NCBI RefSeq assembly: GCF_000153165.2
Contig: NC_014472.1
Location: 62,001 to 126,000, forward strand
Direction: 5' to 3'
DNA: 64,000 nucleotides
Source: Maribacter sp. HTCC2170
GTDB taxonomy: Bacteria; Bacteroidota; Bacteroidia; Flavobacteriales; Flavobacteriaceae
Each line of letters begins with the position of its first letter. Position 1 is the stretch's first letter. The notes under the pieces are model-generated. The model did no database searches, was not told the origin of the DNA, and saw nothing but the letters and a program-made list of their open reading frames with translations. Position numbers and translations under genes: made by a program. This document shows, one piece after another, positions 17,916 through 26,047 of this stretch.

Positions 17916-19241
17916 ATTGAACATATTTTCCAAGACAAAAGAAAAGAGCAAATCACGATTATATCGCTCAATTAAGACACGTACCCGCTTACCTTCTTTT
18001 GCATCTAACATATGCATGATCTCTTGAATTTTATATTGATGGACGCTTTTACCGTTCACTGCCAATATTACGTCACCTTCTTTAAGACCAGCATTTTCAG
18101 CCGGGCTCCCTGCCCTAATACCCGAAACTACTATTTCAGGAACTAAACTTAATCTAGTATTATTCTCAAAAAGAATTTGGACATTACCAAATGAATCATT
18201 GTTCTCCCGCACTACACCTCTCCCATCGGTTATTCTTTCAGACACATACCTTACACCATCATGCTGAAGCGTAATTCCGCTTAAATTATAATGAAACGGA
18301 TTTTTGTACATGCCATTCTTTCTCAAGGTGATTTTTCTATGAGTATAGTCAAAAACAATATTGAAACGTTTTAACACCTCACCACCAACGCTTCCATTTC
18401 TATTTCCTAGGTTTTTCACCGAACCAAAAGACTTTTTATCAGGAAAAGCAGCTTTTGCATCTCTCAAAGCAAAACTTCCAATTTTAATGCTATTAACTTT
18501 GGTACGTCTACCGAAAATATTCCCGCTTAAACCCATGCCTAAATAGTCTTCATAATTCTGCTTGGGAATTTCAATATCATCATCCTCAAAAAGCCATATG
18601 GCATCGCTACTTCCCGTATCTACCAATAAACGAACAGGTACGTTCTCAGAATCTTCTAGAAATACGTTGGCCTCAACATATGCCTTTTTCTTGATAATCG
18701 ATAAAGGCAATGTTTCGCCCTTTTTAATTGATTTATGGGCATAATGCTCAGGGTCATGAAATTTTATCGTTTTAGAATTATAATTTATGTCAACTACAAA
18801 ATCTCTAAACAAATCATACCCAATTATTCCGTGAATGGGAATACCCAAGCTCGTTGAAAAATTTAAACTCTTGTCTAAAACCACGTAAAGCAGTTGGTCT
18901 TGATTCTTAATACTTTTAATATTGAAAGCATTTCCTCGGGAGCTTAGTGCCTTAATTGGCTCGCCTTCTCCCAACCCTCTTATCGTAATTTCAGAAACAT
19001 TGTTTATCTGAAGAGAATCTTGGTCCGTAATATTAAAAAGAATGGGTTTGTTAACTCCAGAGTCAAGGACGAAAGAAAGTTCACTACCATTAACATCAAC
19101 CGGGATGATAATTAAATTATTTATTAATTGAAATTTTATCTTTTGATATTTCTGTCCTTCAGGTAATTCATAAGTCTGTGATGCTCCCAAAATTGGTAGA
19201 CATAACAATACAGACCATAAAAACACCTTAAAAACTTTCAT
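17895..19241 (-). CDS. Secreted retropepsin-like aspartyl protease with PDZ domain
   Basis: A 448-residue protein with a signal peptide (cleavage near LGASQ). Two aspartyl-protease-like half domains are visible: SFVLDSGVN (D60) and LLVDTGSSD (D208), each followed by a hydrophobic-hydrophobic-Gly segment (HGIIGYDLF; GSVGGEVLKRF). A PDZ domain at about 363-440 starts SGIRAGSPAENAGLKEGDVI and likely binds C-termini. The first site is DSG rather than DTG. Two lobes in one chain suggest a pepsin-like intramolecular dimer, although bacterial family members often dimerise. Envelope location is inferred. Confidence 0.87.
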   Translation of the reverse strand: MKVFKVFLWSVLLCLPILGASQTYELPEGQKYQKIKFQLINNLIIIPVDVNGSELSFVLDSGVNKPILFNITDQDSLQINNVSEITIRGLGEGEPIKALSSRGNAFNIKSIKNQDQLLYVVLDKSLNFSTSLGIPIHGIIGYDLFRDFVVDINYNSKTIKFHDPEHYAHKSIKKGETLPLSIIKKKAYVEANVFLEDSENVPVRLLVDTGSSDAIWLFEDDDIEIPKQNYEDYLGMGLSGNIFGRRTKVNSIKIGSFALRDAKAAFPDKKSFGSVKNLGNRNGSVGGEVLKRFNIVFDYTHRKITLRKNGMYKNPFHYNLSGITLQHDGVRYVSERITDGRGVVRENNDSFGNVQILFENNTRLSLVPEIVVSGIRAGSPAENAGLKEGDVILAVNGKSVHQYKIQEIMHMLDAKEGKRVRVLIERYNRDLLFSFVLENMFNKKSPDQ

Positions 19242-19344
19242 TATTCCGATTAAAAAAGATTGTACTTCTTCAATTTACGGAAAATTTACCTCAAAATCGT
19301 GCTAATTAACATATTTACAACAGATTAATAAAAGGGCAGAACTA

Positions 19345-19375
19345 TTGTATTGTACGCTATGATTTCTCATTTTTG
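19345..19375 (+). promoter_or_regulatory. Putative promoter of the aminotransferase-murB operon
   Basis: TTG (19345-19347) and CATTTTTG (19368-19375, one base off TAnnTTTG) are spaced by 20 bp and lie 17 bp before the ATG. Confidence 0.4.
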
Positions 19376-19392
19376 TTTAAAATTTAAAGTTT

Positions 19393-20586
19393 ATGCCATC
19401 CATATCAAATAAAGGGCATTTAATGCCAGAATCTCCGATTCGCAAATTGGTTCCTTATGCTGAAAAAGCTAAAAAAGAAGGCACAAAGGTGATTCACCTG
19501 AACATTGGACAGCCAGATATCAAGACCCCTCAAATTGCATTGGATGCAGTCAAGAATAATAACCTTTCTGTTTTGGAGTATAGTAGGACAGAGGGATCTG
19601 AGACCTATCGTGAAAAATTAGCTGATTACTACGCCAAAAATGACATCCATGTTCTGGCCCAGGACATTATAGTAACAACAGGAGGTTCTGAGGCACTATC
19701 CTTCACAATGGGAAGTATTGCAGACGCAAATGATGAGATTATTATTCCGGAACCATTTTACGCTAATTATAATGGGTTTGCAACGGCAATGGGCATTAAA
19801 GTTGTACCAGTTGTATCACAAATTGACAATAATTTTGCCCTACCCCCTATTGAAGAGTTCGAAAAGCTCATCACCGAAAAAACGAAGGCCATACTTATAT
19901 GTAACCCAGGCAATCCTACAGGATATTTATATAGTAAGGAAGAGATACAAAAGTTGGCATCCATCGTTAAAGAACACAACTTGTTTCTTGTCTCTGATGA
20001 GGTTTACAGAGAGTTCATTTATGATGGTAAGGAACATTACTCCATATTGCAGGAACCAGGATTGAGTGAAAATGCAGTAATTGTTGATTCTGTTTCCAAA
20101 CGATACAGTATGTGCGGAGCGCGAATCGGTTGCTTAGTCTCGAAAAACAAAGAAATCATCAAAACGGCTTTAAAATTTGCCCAAGCCAGATTATCACCAC
20201 CAACTTATGCTCAAATCGCCAGTGAAGCAGCATTGGACACTCCACAAAGTTATTTTGATGATGTAAAGGAGGAATATGTTGAAAGAAGAAATATATTAAT
20301 TCAAGAGCTTGAAAAAATAAATGGTGTTAAAATAGGACGTCCACAAGGAGCTTTTTATTGCATTGCAGAATTGCCAGTTAAAAATTCAGATGATTTTGCC
20401 CAGTGGTTATTAGAGGAGTTTAGAGTAAATGGTGAAACAGTGATGGTCGCACCAGCTGCTGGTTTCTATGCTTCTGCCGGCTTAGGCGAAAATCAAATTA
20501 GAATTGCCTATGTCCTAGACAAAGATAGTCTTAAAAGAGCCGTGAATATCTTAAATGAAGCTCTCAAGATTTATAAGGACCAATGA
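19393..20586 (+). CDS. Pyridoxal-phosphate-dependent class I/II aminotransferase
   Basis: A fold-type I aminotransferase of 397 residues, related to aspartate/aromatic aminotransferases. HLNIGQPDIKTP near residue 35 is the substrate-binding segment, ICNPGNPTGYLYS is the cofactor region, SDEVYREFIYDG holds the conserved Asp and Tyr, and SVSKRYSMCGARIG contains the Schiff-base Lys (about K236). The exact amino-acid substrate cannot be assigned. It overlaps murB by 4 bp (ATGA), so the two are coupled, perhaps through amino-acid supply to the cell wall. Confidence 0.92.
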   Translation: MPSISNKGHLMPESPIRKLVPYAEKAKKEGTKVIHLNIGQPDIKTPQIALDAVKNNNLSVLEYSRTEGSETYREKLADYYAKNDIHVLAQDIIVTTGGSEALSFTMGSIADANDEIIIPEPFYANYNGFATAMGIKVVPVVSQIDNNFALPPIEEFEKLITEKTKAILICNPGNPTGYLYSKEEIQKLASIVKEHNLFLVSDEVYREFIYDGKEHYSILQEPGLSENAVIVDSVSKRYSMCGARIGCLVSKNKEIIKTALKFAQARLSPPTYAQIASEAALDTPQSYFDDVKEEYVERRNILIQELEKINGVKIGRPQGAFYCIAELPVKNSDDFAQWLLEEFRVNGETVMVAPAAGFYASAGLGENQIRIAYVLDKDSLKRAVNILNEALKIYKDQ

Positions 20587-21599
20587 AAATCCAAAAGAAC
20601 ATTTCATTAAAAGACCATAATACCTTTGGCATTGAAGCTTTGGCAAAATATTTTTGCGAAATCAAAAGCGTTAATGCGCTAAAAAACGCATTGCAATTTG
20701 ATGATTACCCTAACAAATTTATCTTGAGTGGCGGGAGTAATTTGTTAATTACGAAAGACATTGACGCATTGGTATTACACATTAATATAAAGGGCAAGGA
20801 TATCTTAGAAGAAGATAATGAATATGTGCTTTTAAAAGTAATGGCCGGTGAAATTTGGCATGATATGATACTATGGTGTCTCGACCAAGGCTATGGTGGT
20901 TTGGAAAACATGTCACTCATTCCAGGTAATACGGGAACCGCCCCCATTCAAAATATTGGTGCCTACGGTGTTGAACTCAAAGACAATTTCGTCAGCTGTG
21001 AGGCCATGAACATTGAGGATCAATCTATCCAGACATTCACAAAAGATGATTGCAATTTCGGCTACAGGGATTCCTTTTTCAAAAATGAAGGTAAAGGACA
21101 ATATATCATCACTTCGGTTACGTTTAGATTAACTAAAGAAAACCACAACCTAAATACATCCTATGGCGCGATTGAGGGTGAATTGAAAAAACAAGGCATT
21201 GTCAAACCATCTATCAAAGACATTTCCAATGCCGTTGTCACTATTCGACAAAGCAAACTTCCTGACCCTAAAAAATTGGGCAATAGTGGTAGTTTTTTTA
21301 AGAATCCCGTATTAACAAAATTGGAATTCAACACTTTTATCACTGCTCATCCAGAAGCTAGATACTATAAAGTTACAGATGACCAATACAAAGTTCCCGC
21401 AGGATGGTTGATAGAGCAATGTGGCTTTAAGGGTAAACGTTATGGTGATGCGGGTGTGCATAAAAACCAAGCCCTAGTATTGGTAAACCATGGAAAGGCA
21501 ACAGGAAAGGAAATACTCGACCTAGCCAAAAGAATTATAGATAAGGTTTTTGAAGTTTATAAAATTACAATAACCCCTGAAGTGAATATCATAAAATAA
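20583..21599 (+). CDS. murB: UDP-N-acetylenolpyruvoylglucosamine reductase
   Basis: This reduces UDP-GlcNAc-enolpyruvate to UDP-MurNAc with FAD and NADPH, the second step of peptidoglycan synthesis. The 338-residue length fits type I MurB. Motifs are LSGGSNLLI (FAD), SLIPGNTGTAPIQNIGAYGVE, the catalytic-Ser segment NSGSFFKNP, and the terminal PEVNIIK with the conserved Glu. It is translationally coupled to the aminotransferase and followed directly by a hairpin. Confidence 0.95.
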   Translation: MKIQKNISLKDHNTFGIEALAKYFCEIKSVNALKNALQFDDYPNKFILSGGSNLLITKDIDALVLHINIKGKDILEEDNEYVLLKVMAGEIWHDMILWCLDQGYGGLENMSLIPGNTGTAPIQNIGAYGVELKDNFVSCEAMNIEDQSIQTFTKDDCNFGYRDSFFKNEGKGQYIITSVTFRLTKENHNLNTSYGAIEGELKKQGIVKPSIKDISNAVVTIRQSKLPDPKKLGNSGSFFKNPVLTKLEFNTFITAHPEARYYKVTDDQYKVPAGWLIEQCGFKGKRYGDAGVHKNQALVLVNHGKATGKEILDLAKRIIDKVFEVYKITITPEVNIIK

Positions 21600-21622
21600 C
21601 CCCTGTTAAAGAATAACAGGGG
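21600..21622 (+). terminator. Hairpin directly after murB
   Basis: CCCCTGTTA (21600-21608) pairs perfectly over 9 bp with TAACAGGGG (21614-21622) around AAGAA. It starts one base after the murB stop. The downstream side lacks a T-run (CTATACC), so it may be an RNA-stabilising hairpin rather than a full intrinsic terminator. Confidence 0.5.
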
Positions 21623-21809
21623 CTATACCAAACCAAACTAACCAAAAACTAAATGTACAATTACCAGTTGCACATTTATATAATTAAAACTTTGAGATAA
21701 CGCCAGCTATAACAATCAATTTTATAAATTAGCGTTTAAAGGATATACGGTTAAAATGAATTGATTGGATGCCGCAAGGGCATTAATTTTTTCAAAACCA
21801 AACCATTGC

Positions 21810-22373
21810 ATGAGCACACTTCTCGAAAAGCATATTGTTGAATTATTACAGGAACGAAATGAAAAAGCCATTTCTCTCCTGTATGAACATTATGGCGACA
21901 CTTTATACGGTGTTGCAAAAAAGGTAGTCCGTGATGAGGAATTAGCTCAAGATGTTCTTCAGGAAAGTTTTGTGAAAATCTGGAAAAAGTCAGATTCCTA
22001 TGATGCCACTAAAGCAAAATTATTCACATGGCTCTTTCGTATTACGAGAAATGCGGCAATAGATAAACTTAGAAGCGTTAACACAAAATCGGATAAAGAA
22101 ATCCAAATGGATGTTTCTGACGTATATAATCTAGGTGTTGATAGTATCAAACCCGAATTGATGGATGTTCGTGAAAATCTTGATAAAATAGAAAACAAGT
22201 ACCAAATTGTTCTTGAAGCTCTGTTTTTTCAAGGAATGACCCAACAAGAGGCCAGTGATGAATTGGATATTCCGCTGGGAACTATTAAGTCGAGATTGAA
22301 AATTGGTTTAAGAGAGCTAAAAAAAATATATGGCTCTACGATGCTGCTGACCGTTTTATTAAATCTGATGTAA
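21810..22373 (+). CDS. ECF-type RNA polymerase sigma factor (with cognate anti-sigma)
   Basis: A 187-residue sigma-70 family factor. Region 2 spans about 20-90 (ISLLYEHYGDTLYGVAKKVV, DVLQESFVKIW, FTWLFRITRNAAIDKLR) and region 4 about 130-180 (LFFQGMTQQEASDELDIPLGTIKSRLK). The ATG at 21810 was preferred over a TTG at 21765, which would add residues unlike the family. The gene ends in TAATG: its stop overlaps the anti-sigma ATG by one base, so factor and inhibitor are made together. Signal and regulon are unknown. Confidence 0.92.
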   Translation: MSTLLEKHIVELLQERNEKAISLLYEHYGDTLYGVAKKVVRDEELAQDVLQESFVKIWKKSDSYDATKAKLFTWLFRITRNAAIDKLRSVNTKSDKEIQMDVSDVYNLGVDSIKPELMDVRENLDKIENKYQIVLEALFFQGMTQQEASDELDIPLGTIKSRLKIGLRELKKIYGSTMLLTVLLNLM

Positions 22374-23131
22374 TGAAAGAAAAGATAAAAATATTTTTGA
22401 ATTCCGATTTGCTTGAGAAATACTTATTGGGTACTACAAACACCCAAGAATCCCTGCAAGTGGAAAGGTATATTGCCATGTACCCTGAAGTGAGAAAAAC
22501 CTATAATGAACTTCAGGATAACTTGGAGACTTTTGCCAAGATGCACGCGATAAAAACGCCTGAAGGGCTTAAGAACAAGATCATATCAAGAATAAAATCT
22601 GAGAATTCCAGTAGAAGAAAATTCGTTAGGTATGCTATTGCTGCTAGTTTTGCTGCGGTAATGTTCGCAAGTGCCTCCTATTTCCTATGGAACCAAAATC
22701 AAAATCTTCAGGAAGAGAATATTATTGTAAATAATAAAATCGAGACCCTTAAACAAGATATGCGTTTAGAGTTGGCTGATGTTCGAAATCAATTCATTTT
22801 ATTTAACAGCCCTCAAACAAGAAGATATAATGTAAAAGGCAACAACAATGCAAAGGAATTGAAAGCTATCGCTTATATCAATCCAATTAAGAAACTATCA
22901 TATATCAATGTCAAGAAATTACCGAATCTTCCAGAAGACCAAAGTTTTCAGATGTGGGCAGAGGTCAATGGGGAAATGATAAATCTTGGGATTATAGATG
23001 AAGCGGCCGGAAATGAAAAATTGTTGGCATTACCATATGCAGACAAAGCTTATAGCTATATTACCATAGAACCGAAAGGAGGAAACAACTCCCCTACGGT
23101 TGAAAATATTGTTGCTAAATTTGATTATTGA
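22373..23131 (+). CDS. Membrane anti-sigma factor (RskA-like C-terminal domain)
   Basis: A 252-residue single-pass protein. A cytosolic N-terminal ~85 residues would hold the sigma factor, a membrane helix lies at 87-106 (YAIAASFAAVMFASASYFLW), then a periplasmic coiled coil (QNLQEENIIVNNKIETLKQD) and a RskA-type domain (LPNLPEDQSFQMWAEVNGEM) follow. The cytosolic part lacks the HxxxCxxC zinc motif of ZAS anti-sigma factors. The overlap with the sigma gene supports the pairing. Release probably needs regulated proteolysis, as in related systems. Confidence 0.88.
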   Translation: MKEKIKIFLNSDLLEKYLLGTTNTQESLQVERYIAMYPEVRKTYNELQDNLETFAKMHAIKTPEGLKNKIISRIKSENSSRRKFVRYAIAASFAAVMFASASYFLWNQNQNLQEENIIVNNKIETLKQDMRLELADVRNQFILFNSPQTRRYNVKGNNNAKELKAIAYINPIKKLSYINVKKLPNLPEDQSFQMWAEVNGEMINLGIIDEAAGNEKLLALPYADKAYSYITIEPKGGNNSPTVENIVAKFDY

Positions 23132-23156
23132 TCAATTTTCAAAACCTTTTTATAAA

Positions 23157-23186
23157 GCCTTGACTATACCGTCAGGGCTTTATTTT
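23157..23186 (+). terminator. Intrinsic terminator of the sigma/anti-sigma operon
   Basis: GCCTTGAC (23157-23164) pairs with GTCAGGGC (23171-23178), with one G-T wobble and a 6-base loop, and is followed by a T-rich run (TTTATTTTTT). Confidence 0.75.
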
Positions 23187-23189
23187 TTG

Positions 23190-23197
23190 TATCTTTG
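23190..23197 (+). promoter_or_regulatory. Putative -7 element of the small membrane protein gene
   Basis: TATCTTTG matches TAnnTTTG and lies 14 bp before the ATG at 23212, just downstream of a terminator. No -33 box was recognised. Confidence 0.45.
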
Positions 23198-23211
23198 TGG
23201 AAAATTCTAAA

Positions 23212-23421
23212 ATGAAGTTGATTTTTCTAACAATAGGTCTTTTAGCGCTCGCTTTTGCTGGTATCGCCATTAAAATATGGTCTAAAAAAAATGGTCAGTT
23301 CGCGGGAACCTGTGCAAGCCAAAACCCTTTCTTGAACAAAGAAGGTGAAGCCTGTGGAATGTGCGGAAAATTGCCAAGTGAGCAGGACTGTAAGAAAAAC
23401 ACCACCCCAGAACTACGATAG
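23212..23421 (+). CDS. Small Cys-rich membrane-anchored protein
   Basis: A 69-residue protein with an N-terminal membrane helix (residues 3-22) and a short outside or cytosolic tail carrying four cysteines (C34, C48, C51, C60), two of them in CGMCG. The CxxC layout suggests metal or redox chemistry, but no known domain was recognised. I chose the ATG at 23212; an in-frame GTG 15 bp upstream overlaps the promoter. It sits between two ECF sigma genes and has its own promoter element. Confidence 0.75.
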   Translation: MKLIFLTIGLLALAFAGIAIKIWSKKNGQFAGTCASQNPFLNKEGEACGMCGKLPSEQDCKKNTTPELR

Positions 23422-23456
23422 AGATTTGCCGCTCAAAGTTTAAAACCTTTAATCTT

Positions 23457-24017
23457 TTGGCCAAAACTAAAAATAAAATACTCGACACAATAAAGAAAGC
23501 CAAGCTGGGCAACCAGATTGCTTTCAGTAGTTTGTTGGACACTTTTTGGAATGATGTTTATGGCTTTCAATTAAAGCGAACGGAAAATGAGAATGACGCC
23601 GAGGATATAACCATTCAAACGTTCTCAAAAGCTTTTGACAAGATAAATACTTTCGACGATTCTTATGAGTTCAAAACTTGGCTGATAACCATTTCAAAAA
23701 ATATTCATGTTGACCTTATCCGAAAAAGAAAAAGGAATGTTCTAGAAGCAGGAGGAAACAATGAAGCCATTACGAAAGCCCTGGACGATGCACCTTCTGC
23801 CGAAGATAGATTGATTACCGAACAAAATTTGGCCACCCTACTTCAGAATATCAAAAAACTAAAACCACATTATCAAGAAGTCATCAACCTAAGATATTTT
23901 CATGAATTAAGTTATGCTGCAATTGCCAATGAGCTTAACGAGCCAGTAAATAACATAAAAGTTAAACTTCTCAGGGCCAAGAAACTATTGGCTGAAATAA
24001 TCACAAGCAAAAGGTAA
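23457..24017 (+). CDS. ECF-type RNA polymerase sigma factor (TTG start, no adjacent anti-sigma)
   Basis: A 186-residue sigma-70 family factor. Region 2: IAFSSLLDTFWNDVYGFQLKR, DAEDITIQTFSKAF, FKTWLITISKNIHVDLIRKRK. Region 4: INLRYFHELSYAAIANELNE then NNIKVKLLRAKKLL. No ATG or GTG is present at a sensible place; the start is most likely the TTG at 23457 (LAKTKNK). No anti-sigma gene is adjacent. It lies 108 bp upstream of lipA, which has its own -7 element. The TTG start may hold expression low. Confidence 0.88.
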   Translation: MAKTKNKILDTIKKAKLGNQIAFSSLLDTFWNDVYGFQLKRTENENDAEDITIQTFSKAFDKINTFDDSYEFKTWLITISKNIHVDLIRKRKRNVLEAGGNNEAITKALDDAPSAEDRLITEQNLATLLQNIKKLKPHYQEVINLRYFHELSYAAIANELNEPVNNIKVKLLRAKKLLAEIITSKR

Positions 24018-24103
24018 GTTCAAGAAAATCTTGGGTTGAAAATCGGACTTTTAAATAATTCCGATACTTTAATTCACACCTAATCCGTACATTATTTTGT
24101 TCG

Positions 24104-24111
24104 TATATTTG
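24104..24111 (+). promoter_or_regulatory. Putative -7 element of lipA
   Basis: TATATTTG fits TAnnTTTG and lies 14 bp before the lipA ATG. No clear -33 box was seen at the expected spacing. Confidence 0.45.
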
Positions 24112-24125
24112 TCGAAAATTCAATA

Positions 24126-24992
24126 ATGGGCGTAGATAGTGTAGCACCACCAAAGGGCAAACCCAAATGGTTGAGGGTAAAATTACCGACAGGTAAAAAA
24201 TACACTCAATTAAGAGGACTCGTAGATAAATATGATCTGCACACAATTTGCACCTCTGGCAGTTGTCCAAATATGGGAGAATGTTGGGGTGAAGGTACAG
24301 CTACATTTATGATTTTAGGTAATATCTGTACTCGTTCTTGTGGCTTTTGCGGCGTTAAAACTGGTCGACCTGAAGACGTTGACTGGGCCGAACCAGAAAA
24401 AGTAGCCAGATCCATTAATTTGATGGGCATCAAACATGCCGTAATAACATCAGTTGATCGCGATGACCTAAAAGATATGGGGTCTATTATTTGGGCCGAA
24501 ACAGTAAAGGCCATTCGCAGAATGAACCCTTCAACTACATTAGAAACTTTGATTCCTGATTTTCAAGGGATAGAAAAACATTTAGACCGCATAATCGAAG
24601 TTAGACCCGAAGTAGTTTCCCATAATATGGAAACAGTAAAAAGACTAACTAGAGAGGTACGTATACAGGCCAAATACGAAAGAAGTTTAGAAGCTTTAAG
24701 ATATTTGCGCGACAATGGTGCAAATAGGACAAAGTCAGGAATAATGCTAGGTCTTGGCGAACTCGAAGAAGAAGTATTAGAAACCATGGAAGACCTTAGA
24801 AAGGCCCGAGTTGATGTTGTTACAATAGGGCAGTATCTTCAACCTTCAAAAAAACACTTGCCGGTAAAAGAATTCATACTTCCAGAGCAGTTTAAGAAAT
24901 ACGAAGAAGCAGGACTTAAAATGGGCTTTAGGCATGTAGAAAGCGGGGCATTGGTAAGATCTTCATACAAGGCACATAAGCATATAAACTAG
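24126..24992 (+). CDS. lipA: Lipoyl synthase
   Basis: This radical-SAM enzyme inserts two sulfurs into protein-bound octanoate to form lipoate for 2-oxoacid dehydrogenases. The auxiliary cluster ligands are C42, C47 and C53 ([12 protein letters not shown]) and the radical-SAM cluster ligands C68, C72 and C75 (CTRSCGFC). The C-terminal RSSY (278-281) supplies the extra Ser ligand of the sacrificial cluster. At 288 residues it is complete. Confidence 0.97.
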   Translation: MGVDSVAPPKGKPKWLRVKLPTGKKYTQLRGLVDKYDLHTICTSGSCPNMGECWGEGTATFMILGNICTRSCGFCGVKTGRPEDVDWAEPEKVARSINLMGIKHAVITSVDRDDLKDMGSIIWAETVKAIRRMNPSTTLETLIPDFQGIEKHLDRIIEVRPEVVSHNMETVKRLTREVRIQAKYERSLEALRYLRDNGANRTKSGIMLGLGELEEEVLETMEDLRKARVDVVTIGQYLQPSKKHLPVKEFILPEQFKKYEEAGLKMGFRHVESGALVRSSYKAHKHIN

Positions 24993-25036
24993 TACCCCCT
25001 ATTTTATTTTAGTGCTTAATTCAAAAACACTTCTCA

Positions 25037-26047
25037 ATGAATAAGGTTAATATTGGTATTAACGGCTTTGGCAGAATTGGACGAACCTTGTTTAGGCTAC
25101 TGGACAATCACCCAAACATAAGCGTTGTTGCCATTAACGACCTGGCAGATGCCAGAACTTTGGCTCACTTATTAAAGTATGATAGTATTCATGGAGTTTG
25201 GCAAAAAGAGATTACCGCCCAAGAACATCTTATTTTGGTTGATGGCAAAAGCATTGCTTTGACCAATGAGAATTCACCAGAACACATTCCTTGGAATAAC
25301 AATCGCGTTGATATTGTAATTGAGTCAACAGGTAAATTCAAAACTAGAAAAGACCTTCACTTTCATATTTCAAATGGAGCAAAGAAGGTTATTCTCACTG
25401 TACCTCCTGCTGATGAATCAATAAAAATGGTAGTTTTTGGGATAAATGAAAAAGAGATAACATCCAAGGATCATCTTTTATCAAATGCGTCCTGTACAAC
25501 AAACAATGCCGCCCCTATGATCAAAGTAATCAAAGATCTTTGTGGTATAGAGCAAGCCTACATAACGACAATACATTCCTACACAACAGACCAAAGTCTT
25601 CATGATCAACCGCACAAAGACCTTCGTAGATCACGGGCTGCCTCCCAGTCAATCATTCCCACAACTACAGGAGCAGCCAAAGCACTGACAAAAATATTTC
25701 CAGATTTGGCCAATGTTATTGGAGGTTGCGGTATTAGGGTTCCTGTACCGAATGGTTCATTAACAGACTTAACTTTTAACGTAAAAAGAGAAACTTCAAT
25801 TCAAGAAATAAATGATACTTTTGAGGAAGCATCATATAATGAGCTAAAAAACATACTTTTTTATACGAAAGATCCTATAGTATCTGTTGATATAAACAAT
25901 AGTTGTTATTCTTGTACGTTTGATTCTCAGATGACTTCTGTAATCGGAAAAATGGTCAAGATTATTGGCTGGTACGATAATGAAACAGGTTACAGTAGCA
26001 GAATCATTGACATTATCAATTTATTGATCACCAAAAAATTCGTTTGA
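25037..26047 (+). CDS. gap: Glyceraldehyde-3-phosphate dehydrogenase, divergent paralogue
   Basis: A phosphorylating GAPDH of 336 residues. It has the Rossmann motif NGFGRIGR (10-17), the NAD-type acidic turn NDLAD, the catalytic C153 in SNASCTTN, H180 in TIHSYT, and SRAASQSIIPTTTGAAKA. Some positions are unusual: the normally invariant NEWGYS reads NETGYS (about 315-320), and RVPTPNVS reads RVPVPNGS. It may therefore be a second, specialised GAPDH rather than the main glycolytic one. Its stop overlaps the start of the next kinase gene by 4 bp, which is odd company for a glycolytic enzyme. Confidence 0.92.
   Translation: MNKVNIGINGFGRIGRTLFRLLDNHPNISVVAINDLADARTLAHLLKYDSIHGVWQKEITAQEHLILVDGKSIALTNENSPEHIPWNNNRVDIVIESTGKFKTRKDLHFHISNGAKKVILTVPPADESIKMVVFGINEKEITSKDHLLSNASCTTNNAAPMIKVIKDLCGIEQAYITTIHSYTTDQSLHDQPHKDLRRSRAASQSIIPTTTGAAKALTKIFPDLANVIGGCGIRVPVPNGSLTDLTFNVKRETSIQEINDTFEEASYNELKNILFYTKDPIVSVDINNSCYSCTFDSQMTSVIGKMVKIIGWYDNETGYSSRIIDIINLLITKKFV

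Noticed and set aside
21600-21622. Riboswitch or regulatory RNA after murB
   Set aside because: Only one simple hairpin directly after a stop codon, with no further conserved structure and a separate sigma-factor gene 188 bp later; a 3' end hairpin explains it.
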